DNA from: Entamoeba invadens IP1
Lineage: Eukaryota > Evosea > Mastigamoebida > Endamoebidae
NCBI RefSeq assembly: GCF_000330505.1
Contig: NW_004440286.1
Span: 269,650 to 322,835, forward strand
Length of the DNA: 53,186 nt
Reading direction: 5' to 3'
Part shown: one piece after another, positions 1 to 10,467 of the stretch
Numbering within the stretch: the first letter of the stretch is position 1
Layout: every line of letters begins with the position of its first letter
Position numbers and translations under genes: made by a program
The notes under the pieces: model-generated
The model's database searches: none
What the model was told of the DNA's origin: nothing
Seen by the model: only the letters and a program-made list of their open reading frames with translations

Positions 1-168
1 TCGAAATATCCTTCGACTTTATTTCCAGTCAATGCGACTTGTGATTGTGCTGTGCAGACACCCATTTCGAGTGCTGTTCAACTTCCTTTGATTCCAAAGA
101 AGTGTATTTTGTTGTTAGTGATAACAATTTTTACTTGTGTTTATTTGAAGCACTTGGCGCAAATCTGA
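1..168 (+). CDS. C-terminal end of an unidentified membrane protein (partial)
   Basis: The frame beginning at base 1 stays open for 55 codons and ends in TGA at 166-168. It is richer in G and C than the DNA that follows. The peptide holds an Asn-Ala-Thr sequon next to a Cys-Asp-Cys, then about 15 hydrophobic residues (ILLLVITIFTCVYL) and a short Lys/His tail. That is the look of the C-terminus of a type I surface protein. The rest lies upstream of the window. No family can be assigned, and the frame could also begin at an exon boundary outside the window. Confidence 0.5.
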   Translation, partial: SKYPSTLFPVNATCDCAVQTPISSAVQLPLIPKKCILLLVITIFTCVYLKHLAQI

Positions 169-1710
169 TTTTCTCCAATGTTTTTGAATTTAACTTCTCT
201 GGTGCGTTCTTGTAATCATTTGACGAGTTTGTCAAATAAGAGTAATAAATATGATGGTGTTTCGCATAAGAACTTTTGATTTCATTTTTTTTCATCTATC
301 GCTGTCCGTGGTTAGTTTTATATTGTGCAAAAAACAAACAACCCGTGAATGTTGTGATTGATTAATAAATTCGTGTTTAAATATCTCCATGTTTTTCTGT
401 TTTTAATTATTGTGTTTCTTATCGATAAAAAATACGATTAGATATAAATATCACGCTGACATTCAAACACTTTGAATCTTTTCATATATTTTTGACTTTT
501 TTAGGGTTTATAATTTATTCCATGAACACCAATTGTTTGTGGTTTATTTTTAAAAACCCAATATTAAACAATATCACATAATTAACCTGCCTTTATTTTA
601 TATTATAAATTGACAACCAACGACATTGTTTCTTTTTAGTGTTTTCATTTAATTTTTATTCAAACTAAAAGAATAAAAGTGTATATTATTAAAAAATACA
701 ATTTGCTTTATTGTGAAAAAATATAATGTTGATTTTTTAGTAAAAATTAAATAAAAAGTATTGGGTTATAAATATGCTTAAAATTATTTTTAATATGTTT
801 TCAAATGTTATTTTTTACTATTAAGATTGTAAATGAAATTTATTGTTTATGTGTGTTTATTTTTAAAATCATTTTAACTGGTATTTATAAAGTTAATAAT
901 GTTGATTTTTTTCAGTATTTATTAAAACAAAAACACATTAAAATAGTACAATCTTATCAACATACAAGACAAACGATTTTATTTTTATTTCAACTAAATT
1001 ACTAAATTGTAAAAAAGAAAATTCTTTATCAAAGAGAACAGAATCATTTAATCAAAAAAACACATTTATTTTTTAATTAATAATATTTGAATAAACAGGA
1101 ACAACAAAACAAATATCAGGATTCTATTTTAATTTTTAATTTAACAAACCTAGTTATTTCAACATCAATTTTAAATAAAGTCTGTCTAAAAACGTTGTCC
1201 ATTTGACAAAAAATTACACGAAATATGTTTAAAAATTTGGGAATTAGGAAAAAACGATCAAATCCCGATAAATTATGAAACAACGTTTTGGGAGTGTTTC
1301 GAATTGTTTCCAGAAATATTCCAGTTTTGATGGTCCAAAAAATGCCTGGGAACGTTGGAGAGCGGACAACAATTTCAGATTAACTATATATTAATTATTA
1401 ATTATTAATTATTAATTATTAATTATTAATTATTAATTATTTATTATTTATTATAGTAATTTAATAGTAATATTATAGTAATTTAATAACTGGAAATCTA
1501 AGTAAATAGTTTCTTTCTCGTTTACAACATGCATAAAAATATATCAGTAAAGAAGTGATGAAGGTTTATAATACTGTAATGCGCAGATTTGAGTTGGTCA
1601 TGCTATTATTTATTACTTTGATTGGTTATATCATATTTTATTAAAAAATAAAAATATGTTTTTTTTTAAATTAATTTAACTATTTTAAATTTTTAAAAAT
1701 TAAAATAATT
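169..1710. other. AT-rich intergenic DNA
   Basis: No supported gene. The ORF at 805-1005 is low-complexity Phe/Ile/Lys sequence and not credible. A slightly GC-richer patch at about 1240-1380 contains a 39-codon open frame from ATG 1275 that I cannot assign. A 7-bp tandem repeat lies at 1391-1442. Confidence 0.6.
1391..1442. repeat. 7-bp tandem repeat (TTAATTA)n
   Basis: About seven near-perfect head-to-tail copies of TTAATTA, grading into TTATTAT-type sequence. This is a simple AT microsatellite or minisatellite. Confidence 0.85.
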
Positions 1711-1875
1711 TTATTTAATTTTTCCCAATTCGTCATTGTTCTCCACATGAACAGAGAGTCCCGAAGGCGAAGAGATGGTTGAAGGAGAAGACTGCTCCGA
1801 GCCCATGTAATCCAATAACAAATCAAATTGGAAATGCATAATTGAATTCTTGTCGTATATCACAACCACTTTCAT
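1711..1875 (-). CDS. possible small protein or terminal exon (54 aa)
   Basis: On the minus strand an ATG at 1875 opens a 54-codon frame ending in TAA at 1711. Its composition is unlike the surrounding AT-rich DNA: a hydrophobic start (MKVVVIYDKNSIMHFQFDLL), then a Ser/Pro-rich stretch and an acidic end. This could be a very short gene, or one exon of a longer one if the true N-terminus is spliced on from upstream. I do not recognise the family. The support is compositional only, so the call is tentative. Confidence 0.3.
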   Translation of the reverse strand: MKVVVIYDKNSIMHFQFDLLLDYMGSEQSSPSTISSPSGLSVHVENNDELGKIK

Positions 1876-3050
1876 GATGTTAAAAGAAGGTGTTTTTAAG
1901 TTTTAGTGTTAATAACTATTCTAATTTTAATATTTATAATAATCTTTAAATAAACCACATTTTTTTATTTTTTATTTTTATTCATTTTTTTATAAAGTTA
2001 CAGTAGATAAAAAAATAAATATTTATTACAAATTATTCTTTTATTCAATAAATGTTACCTCCAGTCAGTAAAAACCAAGCGATACTCAGGCGATCACACG
2101 TATATCGCAAACAATCTATATGTGCACCTGTTTAATACACTTTTAAGTCCTACCTTGGCGCTGATCCCAATGAACGCCCCTGTCTGAAAAGGGAACCACA
2201 TCCGTCAAAACAGTACGGAAAAGGAAAATGGGTGATATGGTACGCACAAACAGTGACTTAAAGGCGGAATTCATTCAAAAAACACTCGCGGCAAATACTA
2301 TATTTTGGTTAAGGTGGTGGTGAAACAAGTGTGTTTAAATAAATAAATACGAATAAAAACTAGAGTTTATTATGTTCATTTTTATTTATTCATTATTTTA
2401 TAATAAGTAATTTATAATATTATAGTACCGAAAAATAGTTCCAGATACAAAAATAATGCATTTTTATTCAAAAAAATTTATTTTGATTAATTTAGGTAAA
2501 AACCCAATTATTTTACATAAATTTAAAAAAAAACAAGACTATGGTAATAAAACTCAAAAGTGTTGTTTTTATTATTTATTCTTACTTCGGGTTTAATTAT
2601 TTTCGAATGAATTAAACCCGATTATTTAATTAAACCCGCACTGGAATTAAACCAGTCCCATAAAAAATTGGGTTTTTAATTTTGTAACAAAATAAGTGAG
2701 TCAAAAATCCATTTATTTTCAATGATATATTTTATCATTTTTTTATATTACAAAAATAATTGTTAATAATTGTAATTTATAAATTTAATAACAATTAACA
2801 ATTGTCAATTACACTATCCTCTTTTTTTTAAAATGAAAACCAAAAAGAATCAATAACAAGTTATTCTAAGAACTATATTTGACACCACAAAAAACGACTT
2901 TTCATTTAACTCCATAATTAAAAAAGCAATTAAATAGTTTATAAATATGATATAATTATAATATTTATATAGAAAAAGTTAATTGTTTAGCAAACGAAGG
3001 ACTTTACACCGAGAAATAAAACAGACTGAAATAATAATCTTTTAATTTCC
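1876..3050. other. intergenic DNA with a GC-richer island
   Basis: Mostly AT-rich. An island at about 2060-2330 is distinctly richer in G and C and carries overlapping short open frames (plus strand 2136-2261 and 2228-2323; one minus frame is also open), none recognised. It may be decayed coding sequence or a non-coding RNA. An inverted and direct repeat of an 11-mer lies at 2588-2638. Confidence 0.5.
2588..2638. repeat. inverted plus direct copies of an 11-mer
   Basis: CGGGTTTAATT at 2588-2598 is the exact reverse complement of AATTAAACCCG at 2610-2620. A further direct copy of the latter lies at 2628-2638. The first pair can form an 11-bp hairpin with an 11-nt loop. Function unknown. Confidence 0.75.
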
Positions 3051-4922
3051 ATGTCACAATCAACAATAAAAATCTGTCCGAGTTGTCCCCTCTCACCTAT
3101 ACAATGTTCCTCTTCAAGTATCATTTCACTTGAAGGGATTATTATTCCAGAAAACATTACAGCAGAATTTATTCACTTGCAAGCATTCAATCCATCACCA
3201 AGAATACTTTCTCGAAGATCGATAATACCTCTCATTAACGCATTACAACTGACCGAGTCACAAGAAGAAAATTTTGAGTATTTTCCTGTTCGTGATTATG
3301 ACTCACAGTACAAATCGGTAAAAGATAAATTTGAACCAAATTTATCACCACTAAGAACATTAGGAAAGTCACAAAGTCGGACTTCTAAAAGATGTTCGCG
3401 ACAATTGGAACGAACCTTTTCATTGACTAATATGATACCTTCCTATGATTATACAATTCCCATATGTACTGAATTACTCAATGATATACCTCCCTTCACT
3501 TTTGAGGAGTTTGTAAGCTCTTTGGGTAATATGAAACAACTGAAAGAGAATTATGGATTTCTTAAAACTAATAATTTTGTATGTGAGGTGCACAGACATT
3601 TAGAAGCGAGTCAGAAGGTGGCACTCAGTATAATGTTACTTAAAATGACATCATCTTCCGTATTTAGAACGTTTCAGTTGGTCGATATTAATAAGGAGAA
3701 ATACACTGATAAAGATATTAAGAATCTACAACACCACATCTTGGAGTTGCCAAACCCAACAAAACAGTTGATGAGACGATTCACTGAAATAACAAAACAT
3801 GTGAAGGAGATGGCTTACGTGTTCTCTGGCTTTGTAGTCTCTGACGATAGTAAAGAGGGATTTGTTAATAAACTAGGCTATGGGATACTCAAGACAGCAC
3901 TGAGATATGAGTCCTTTGTACTCAAAGGAATAGACGAAACGGGAATCTACGACTTCAAAGAGAGTAGAATGAAAGTTGCGTTGTGTTTAAGCGTGGAGAC
4001 ATTGTCGACTCTGTTGTTTAGTAAAGACTCCGTCTCACTTGGGTATGTCAGATTCTATATGACAACACTCCCATATTTCACAACACAGAAAACAGTGTTG
4101 CAATTCATTAAAGACAACGTTCAGTTGACAACTACGGACTGCGCCAATGTCTATTTCTCTGTTTGTAAATCATTTTTAGAGTATTGGGGTGACATGTTCA
4201 CTGAAAGTCAAGTTGAATTCATGGGGAAGGTCTCTCTCAACTACTTCACTGAAAAGGCCAAAGGTGTCACGGACGTAAAAGGTGGGAAAATACCACAAAA
4301 CACATGTGAGGAGATCACAGGAATGATGTTCAAAGAACTTCGAAGGATGAAAGTGCAAGACCTTGTTCTTCGTGAAAAGAACATTCTCACCAGCCAGGAA
4401 GTCACTCACAAGCAAAATTGTTTTGAAGACGTTTCGATGAAATTCAACAAGTGGTGTTTGAACGAGTTGATTACCACAAAAGACTACAAGAAGATGTTAA
4501 TTCTTGGCGCCAAGTTCTTAGAACTAAAGAATTACGACGCGACATTCAGTGTGTACTGTGGACTAAAAAGTTCACAATGGAAAGGCGACAAAGCAGAGAA
4601 CTACACAAAGAAGCTTCAAAAAGACAAGAACTTTCGTAATATGGAAATGGTGTTCAATGGACCAATTGTTTCACAGCAATATGACACACTCATATTAAAA
4701 GAAAAGGCGCCATTCATTCCAGTCTTCGTGTTGGAAAATAGAAAATTGCTTCTTGCAGAAGAAATTCCAACGTATGTCGATGCCACTAAAACGTCCATTC
4801 GAATAGAAGACAAACTGAGAAAATGCTATTCGGCGGTTAATACTTTTATTAGAGGAAGGTGTTTGTCATATCCATTTGTTGTGAAGGATGTAGACACTCT
4901 GATCCAGAAATATGAAAAATAG
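3051..4922 (+). CDS. RasGEF domain protein with REM (RasGEF-N) domain
   Basis: A 623-residue protein read as one exon from the first ATG. Residues about 308-381 read as a Ras exchanger motif (REM): an LSTLL start, an FYMTTLPYFTT core and an SFLEYWGDMF end. Residues about 430-620 resemble a Cdc25-type RasGEF catalytic domain, with FNKWCLNELI, a KFLELKNYDATFSVYCGL helix and PFIPVF before the C-terminal helices. It would load GTP onto a Ras/Rap-family GTPase at a membrane. Residues about 135-260 include LPNPTKQLMRRFTEITKHV, reminiscent of the second half of a RhoGAP fold, but I see no arginine finger. The first 110 residues are Ser-rich and probably disordered. REM and RasGEF are fairly secure; the RhoGAP-like part is inference. 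Confidence 0.75.
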   Translation: MSQSTIKICPSCPLSPIQCSSSSIISLEGIIIPENITAEFIHLQAFNPSPRILSRRSIIPLINALQLTESQEENFEYFPVRDYDSQYKSVKDKFEPNLSPLRTLGKSQSRTSKRCSRQLERTFSLTNMIPSYDYTIPICTELLNDIPPFTFEEFVSSLGNMKQLKENYGFLKTNNFVCEVHRHLEASQKVALSIMLLKMTSSSVFRTFQLVDINKEKYTDKDIKNLQHHILELPNPTKQLMRRFTEITKHVKEMAYVFSGFVVSDDSKEGFVNKLGYGILKTALRYESFVLKGIDETGIYDFKESRMKVALCLSVETLSTLLFSKDSVSLGYVRFYMTTLPYFTTQKTVLQFIKDNVQLTTTDCANVYFSVCKSFLEYWGDMFTESQVEFMGKVSLNYFTEKAKGVTDVKGGKIPQNTCEEITGMMFKELRRMKVQDLVLREKNILTSQEVTHKQNCFEDVSMKFNKWCLNELITTKDYKKMLILGAKFLELKNYDATFSVYCGLKSSQWKGDKAENYTKKLQKDKNFRNMEMVFNGPIVSQQYDTLILKEKAPFIPVFVLENRKLLLAEEIPTYVDATKTSIRIEDKLRKCYSAVNTFIRGRCLSYPFVVKDVDTLIQKYEK

Positions 4923-5800
4923 TATGTGTATCTGTACTATATTTTATTTATTATTTTATTATAAGTGTTGTTTTATAGAAAAAAAGGTAATAAAATGAAT
5001 ATATATATAGTTCATTAAAAGTAAAACTTTTTAATAATATAAATCAATAACAATTAATTATTTTTTAATATTATTTTAATATTATTTTTACTCAGGTCAA
5101 CATGAAATTCAAAATTCATTCATAACATTTTGTATTAAAACAATTGAAATTGGATAAAACTGTTTCGAATTGTTAAAACAAACTAAAAATATTTACTTTA
5201 ACATTGTTATTTTTTTTTAGAATTTTAGCAATAAAAATTAACAATAATGATTATAATTAATATATATTATTATTATAGTTAATTATATTAATAAAGTATA
5301 ATAAAATGTCATTTTTTAATAATTGTCCAACTCAAAAAACAACCTGAAAAAACACCTTAATTTTAAAGAGGGATTTTTCAAGTGTTATTTCGTTGCAAAA
5401 TAATAAATGAAGTATTTAAAACTATCAAACATTATTTCCTCAAATGAACACGCGTATTAATACTCAAAACGATAATACGACAAACTTGTTAAAAAAAGAA
5501 AGTTTTCTACCATCAAAAACGTCAAATTTAGAAACACAAAAACAATTGTCAATATAACCATATTAATACCATAAATAAACTATTATTTAATTATATCTCC
5601 AAATTTCATTTAACAAGTCTTTTTTAACATAAATTTCAACAACCGTCTTTCATCAAAACAAATTTTATATTAATAGTAAAATTAATAATAATTAATTAGA
5701 CAAGATTCATCCAAAAATAGGAAGAATGAGAAAGAGAAGTTAAAAAGTGTGAAAAACGCGAATAAAAAGAGAATTTAAAACTCTAATAATTTAAACGATA
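4923..5800. other. AT-rich intergenic DNA
   Basis: About 0.9 kb between two plus-strand genes. I see no coding frame, RNA gene or clear repeat. It must contain the RasGEF 3' end and the promoter of the CH-domain gene. Confidence 0.6.
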
Positions 5801-7546
5801 ATGCCAACTAAAAACGACACGCAGTGGGTTCAAGTCCAAGAGGCTGTCTACACGTCATGGTTGAATTCTTTACTCCCACAAGATACGCCGAAGATCATGA
5901 ACGTGAAAACGGACTTAACACCCGAGATCCTCAAAGTTGTAGCGGAGAGACTTACACAGAAAGAGTTGTCACAAAAGTTGACGAATAAAGTTGGAAGGAT
6001 ATATTCATTAAACGACTATTCGACAGTCTTGTCACATTTACAAGAGAACGGTATTGACACATCAAGTTGCTCTTCTGAGAATTTAGTAGACGGCGGTGAA
6101 GGGTACAAAAATGTCCTTGGGATGTTGTTCAGTTTGTACCGAATGTTCTGTGTTAAGAACTACGAGAGAAACCACAAAGGGACTTATGAAGGGAAGAAGC
6201 ACCAGAAATTGGAAGACTTTGTGCTTGGGTGGATCAACGAGAAAGTCGCGCCATATGGGCTTCGAGTAAATAAACTTGGAGAAGACATTAAAGACGGGAA
6301 TGTCCTTTTGGCATTATCAGAAGCGTTTTCTGGCGACAAGTTCTATGAACAAATGAAAGAGAAAAGTCCAGTGGAGAAGATCGAACAGGCGTTTAATGTT
6401 GCGCAAGACAAGATTGGAGTGCAAAAGATTTTTGTGCCAGAAGATCTTATTAATGGAGATGTCGATGAAAGAGCACTGATGTTATACTTGACATTATTTA
6501 ATAGAAACGATAAGATGGAACAAAGCGAGAGAATGAAAGAAGACGAAAAGAACAAAGAAAAGGAAAAGCTTAAAGAGGAGGAAATGAAAGCAAAAGAAAA
6601 GATGTGGAAGGACAAATTGGAGACGATGGAGAAACAAAATGATATGCTGAGAACACTCCAAGCTAATCAAGAACAAGTCTTAAATGAAGAAATTAAGAAA
6701 CAACAGGAAATAGCACAAAAGGCTTTGGATGAGAAGAAACGACTCGAAGACTTGAATAAAACACAACAAGAAAAGTACACCGCACTCGAGAAAACTACTC
6801 AGGAATTATTGTCCCCAAGACAACAAAACATTATCCCTCAAAATATACAACAACAACTTCCTCAAAGTAATCAACAAGTGTATGAACAACAAATCAAAGA
6901 ACAAAGTCTACAACAATTACATGTACCTGGATTGGTACAACAACAACCTTCACCTTTATTAACACAAAACGTCGAACAACAAGTGTTCCATGATACTATT
7001 CCACCAAAACAATATTTAAATACTCAACAAAATATCCCAATGACTCAACAAGAACAACAACAACACATGCAACCAATTGTCCCTCTACAAGTTCAACAAC
7101 AAAATTTCCAACAAGAAGCCATACAACAACACCCACAGATTAACTGCCAAAACGAACAACAAGATCCAACACAATACCAACAACAAACGCAATTTCAACC
7201 ACAAATACCTCAACAAAATATCCAACAGCAACAGTTTATGACTCCTCAAGACGTGTTATATCAACAAAATACACCAATGAAACAACAACCATTGATGCAA
7301 CAATGTGGAATGCCTCAGATGGTGGGGGTTCAGCCCCAACCAGCAATGGGTCCATTGGGTGTTGGTGCTCAAATGTATGGTGTTCCAATAGGTCAGCAAA
7401 TACCACAAGGCGTGCCGGTTGGAGTTGTTGGATATGGAGTCCAACAACAGCCCGTTGGTGTTGGACTTGTCGGTGTCTATCAAACACAACAAACAGGTAA
7501 CATATTCCCACCAGGCCACGATTACTATGGGCAAACTTTTTATTAA
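5801..7546 (+). CDS. tandem calponin-homology protein with coiled coil and Gln-rich tail
   Basis: A 581-residue intronless protein. Residues about 3-118 form a first CH domain (starting WVQVQEAVYTSWLN, ending near GMLFSLYRMFCV). Residues about 133-235 form a second (LEDFVLGWINEKVAPYGL, then DIKDGNVLLALSEAF). Tandem CH domains bind F-actin in alpha-actinin, filamin and fimbrin. Residues about 238-345 are a highly charged Lys/Glu coiled coil that could dimerise it. Residues about 346-530 are dominated by Gln-Gln doublets with Pro, and the end is Gly/Val/Pro/Gln-rich. No spectrin repeats, EF hands or filamin repeats follow, so it is not a standard family member. A cortical actin-binding or scaffold role is inferred; the Q/P tail is prion-like in composition. 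Confidence 0.85.
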   Translation: MPTKNDTQWVQVQEAVYTSWLNSLLPQDTPKIMNVKTDLTPEILKVVAERLTQKELSQKLTNKVGRIYSLNDYSTVLSHLQENGIDTSSCSSENLVDGGEGYKNVLGMLFSLYRMFCVKNYERNHKGTYEGKKHQKLEDFVLGWINEKVAPYGLRVNKLGEDIKDGNVLLALSEAFSGDKFYEQMKEKSPVEKIEQAFNVAQDKIGVQKIFVPEDLINGDVDERALMLYLTLFNRNDKMEQSERMKEDEKNKEKEKLKEEEMKAKEKMWKDKLETMEKQNDMLRTLQANQEQVLNEEIKKQQEIAQKALDEKKRLEDLNKTQQEKYTALEKTTQELLSPRQQNIIPQNIQQQLPQSNQQVYEQQIKEQSLQQLHVPGLVQQQPSPLLTQNVEQQVFHDTIPPKQYLNTQQNIPMTQQEQQQHMQPIVPLQVQQQNFQQEAIQQHPQINCQNEQQDPTQYQQQTQFQPQIPQQNIQQQQFMTPQDVLYQQNTPMKQQPLMQQCGMPQMVGVQPQPAMGPLGVGAQMYGVPIGQQIPQGVPVGVVGYGVQQQPVGVGLVGVYQTQQTGNIFPPGHDYYGQTFY

Positions 7547-7889
7547 TTTGACTTTGTTTTTGATTCTTCGAATCTTTCAATAAACCAATTCAAATTCTTA
7601 TCAACAAATATCATCTGAAAAGTAAAGACACCAAAATCTCTTTATTTCTATACATTATAGTTTTTTAACTATTTAATTGTAGTATAATTAAATAATCCAA
7701 AACACGACAATCGTTCACTGTCGATATAAAAATTGAATAAAATAAGACGGTAATTCAATTATTCATGAACGAATTTGTGAATGAAATGTTATTAATATAG
7801 TATAATTAAAGTATTATACTGTATAATAAAAAACATATAAATAATTAATACTATATACAATAATTACAAACTAGATAAACTTAAATTCA
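7547..7889. other. AT-rich intergenic DNA
   Basis: Short spacer between two plus-strand genes; nothing recognisable beyond AT-rich sequence. Confidence 0.6.
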
Positions 7890-8942
7890 ATGACCGAAAC
7901 CAATCCAACAGAACCTTCAGCACTTGTAACTCCTTCAAATGCAATGGAGACGGAGCCCATCAAAGCTGAAGAAGTAAAACAAGAAAACACGACGAATAGT
8001 GAAGACTCGAATGTACCAGAAGGCGAACAAGTTCAAGGCGATTTACCACCAAAATGTCCTTCAACCCCTTCTGGTGTACCACCTGAAAATAAAGAAGAAA
8101 ATAAAGAAAAAAGTGAACCAGTGAAAATGGAGGAAGAACCAAAGAAAGAAATTCCAAAAGAATTTTTCATCGAACGTGATGACGTCATCTCAACACTTGT
8201 CGAAGCGACGTACCCACTTGTGACGTACGAAGAAATGCTCTTGCGATTCAAAAATGAAACATTTGGGGAGGACTGGATCAAAAAAGACGAACATAGAAAA
8301 TTGCAGACGTTTGCGATTAACATGTTATACCAGAAATTCCCGGAAAGCGTCGCGAAGACAATTTTCCCTTTTGTCGATGTCATCGAGAAGTTCATCGCGA
8401 AGCCGTCGGAAGAGGAGATGAGACTGATCAGAGTCTTAACTGCACAAGCGATGTCTCCACTGAAGGCACCGCCACTGATTTCCGCTGAGAAGAAATTGCC
8501 ACCGTCCGACCAAAAAGGGATTTCGCCTATGACGGTATTAGAAAAGATATCAGAAAAGAAAGACGACGTCGAACCAGTGAAGGAGAAGCCAAAGGAGAAA
8601 ATAGAAGAGAAGAAAGAAGTCCTTAAGAGTGAAACCCCCACCAGAACCGACTTTAAAGACACTCAACGAGACAGAAACGAGGACGGCAGAGAACGAAAAA
8701 ATGACAGAAAATCATATCGAAGCGATCGAAGACAACACGAAGAACGTTTTGAGAGAAGAGACAGAGACAGGAGCTTTAATGAGCGTAGAGAGGATAGAAG
8801 AGATGATCGAAGAGACGAGAGAAGAGACGAAAGAGGATTTACGAAAAATAGAAGAGATGACGTCTACAAGCGAAACTCAAGAAATAGATCGCCAAGACGG
8901 TCAAGAAGTGCGTCGAGAGAAAACAGTAGAAGAGAGAGATGA
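7890..8942 (+). CDS. RD/RE/RS-rich protein, probably nuclear
   Basis: A 350-residue single-exon protein in three parts. The first ~85 residues are acidic, Glu/Pro-rich and low-complexity. Residues about 90-200 form a conserved-looking helical segment (FIERDDVISTLVEATYPLVT through a LYQKFPESVAKTIFPF stretch). From about 255 the tail is packed with Arg-Asp, Arg-Glu and Arg-Ser pairs (DRRDDRRDERRDERG). Such tails are typical of splicing and other nuclear RNA-associated factors, so a role in mRNA processing is likely by composition only. No RRM, PWI, zinc finger or helicase motif is visible, and I do not recognise the central segment. Confidence 0.7.
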   Translation: MTETNPTEPSALVTPSNAMETEPIKAEEVKQENTTNSEDSNVPEGEQVQGDLPPKCPSTPSGVPPENKEENKEKSEPVKMEEEPKKEIPKEFFIERDDVISTLVEATYPLVTYEEMLLRFKNETFGEDWIKKDEHRKLQTFAINMLYQKFPESVAKTIFPFVDVIEKFIAKPSEEEMRLIRVLTAQAMSPLKAPPLISAEKKLPPSDQKGISPMTVLEKISEKKDDVEPVKEKPKEKIEEKKEVLKSETPTRTDFKDTQRDRNEDGRERKNDRKSYRSDRRQHEERFERRDRDRSFNERREDRRDDRRDERRDERGFTKNRRDDVYKRNSRNRSPRRSRSASRENSRRER

Positions 8943-9128
8943 ATTTTTTGAGTGAAATTTTTTGAATGTTAATATCTTAGAGGAATCACCTTTCAAATGC
9001 TAGCAAATTTGTTTAAAATAAAGAGTATTCAATACCATTTTTTAAAAGTAAAGTCACTAAAGAACAAAAAAATAAAAATTGGCAGAAAATTTTGATTTAA
9101 AAAAAGAACTAAAAAAGAAAGAAAACAA

Positions 9129-10128
9129 ATGGTTCTTTTATTGGTAATATTGTTGATTGAACACGTCGTTTCGGATACTGAAAGACACTCTCGCAAGGAT
9201 TTGGAAAAGGGTCCAACAGAAACACTTGAGGGCGTCAATTGCACCGAAGGACAATATATCTACCAAAATGAGTGTATGAACTGTTCGGTGTATTGTGAGG
9301 CTGGAGCGTGCAAAGACGAGACTGGGTGCTCGACATGTGTAAGTAATTATTACTCAACAAACGGCGTGTGTAATCTTTGCCCTATGAACTGTGCTGAGGG
9401 GCAGTGCATTAATGGAGATGGGTGTGTCAAGTGTAATCCCGGGTATGTGATGAAGAACAAGAAGTGTGAAGTTGACCCGCGGTGCATTCATTGTGTTCAA
9501 GGGAAGTGTAATGCGACTGGGTGTTATGAGTGTGAACCAAAATATGAATTAGTGAACAACTCATGCTTTGACAACACTTGTCAGGATTGTGAATTGGGTC
9601 ATTGCGTGACGGGGTTTTGTGACGATTGCGTCAATGGGTTTTACTTATACCACTCTAAGTGCAACAGTTTGTCCTTTTCTAATTGCTCCATTTGATACTC
9701 AGGGAACATATAGTTAATTGTATAATATATATATTATAAAATACTACAATACAATAATAATAATAATATAGTTCTATAATAAAACTGTATAGTTCATAAA
9801 GGTGTCGAGAGAAAAGAAATTTATTTTTACTATTTTAATAGTTTTAATAGTAATACTTTAATAGTTTTGAAAGTGACCAGAAGAATGTGTACCCGAATGC
9901 ACAGAGAATGGATGTGCGGATGGATATGGGTGTATTGAATGTATTAATGGATATGAGGCGAAGAAGGGTATATGTTTGGAAGTGACATCAAGTGGTTCTG
10001 CAGGCTTGGCGTCATGGGAGATTGTGTTGATTGTGGTTGTACCATTAGTATCAGTGATATTGATTAGTGTAATTGCTGTGGTAATACTCCTTGTGTTGAG
10101 GAGAGTAAATTCAGTGCATGTGTTTTAA
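9129..10128 (+). CDS. Cys-rich type I membrane protein (two exons)
   Basis: Spliced CDS: exon 1 9129-9666, exon 2 9881-10128, giving 261 residues. The intron starts GTTTGT at 9667 and ends CAG at 9880. Phase is preserved (AAC, then A joined to AA), and exon 2 continues the Cys spacing of exon 1. Residues 1-15 are a hydrophobic signal peptide. The body is a run of Cys-x2-Cys and Cys-x3-Gly-x-Cys modules like the furin/EGF-like ectodomains of Entamoeba transmembrane kinases. Exon 2 adds one more module, a transmembrane helix (IVLIVVVPLVSVILISVIAV) and a nine-residue tail with two Arg. There is no kinase domain, so it is a surface receptor-like, adhesin-like or decoy protein. Reading exon 1 alone would miss the membrane anchor. 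Confidence 0.8.
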
Positions 10129-10467
10129 GTATCAGAATAGACTCAGTCCTGTATAAAAAGACCACATAGAATAACTTCGTCCAGTATTTACTATAAAATA
10201 TATTAAATACTAAAATTATAATAATTTATACTATTTATTGTAGTTTTTATTTTCATTAACCAGACTTCTAATTATATTAATTAATAATTTGAAATAAATA
10301 TCAATTGTTATTAATAACTATAATTAATTAATATGTGAAACTATAACTGAAAATTAAAATATGATAAATTACCATTTTATATTAATTAATTATAATTTAA
10401 ATAATAATTAATTATTTATTATTTGCGGGTTTTATTAATTAGACAAAACTTAAAATCCAAAACGAAA
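10129..10467. other. AT-rich intergenic DNA
   Basis: Spacer dominated by TTAATTA-type sequence; no gene or RNA seen. Confidence 0.6.

Noticed and set aside
2060..2330. tRNA-like or box C/D snoRNA in the GC-richer island
   Set aside because: No complete cloverleaf and no paired C and D boxes could be drawn.
8033..8662. 209-residue minus-strand frame
   Set aside because: Antisense to the RD/RE-rich gene; Ser/Phe-rich, as expected from the complement of Glu/Lys codons.
8629..8955. 108-residue Glu/Thr-rich frame overlapping the RD/RE-rich gene
   Set aside because: It is the shifted-frame shadow of the Arg-Asp/Arg-Glu repeat codons, starts without upstream coding, and the host frame has the better composition.
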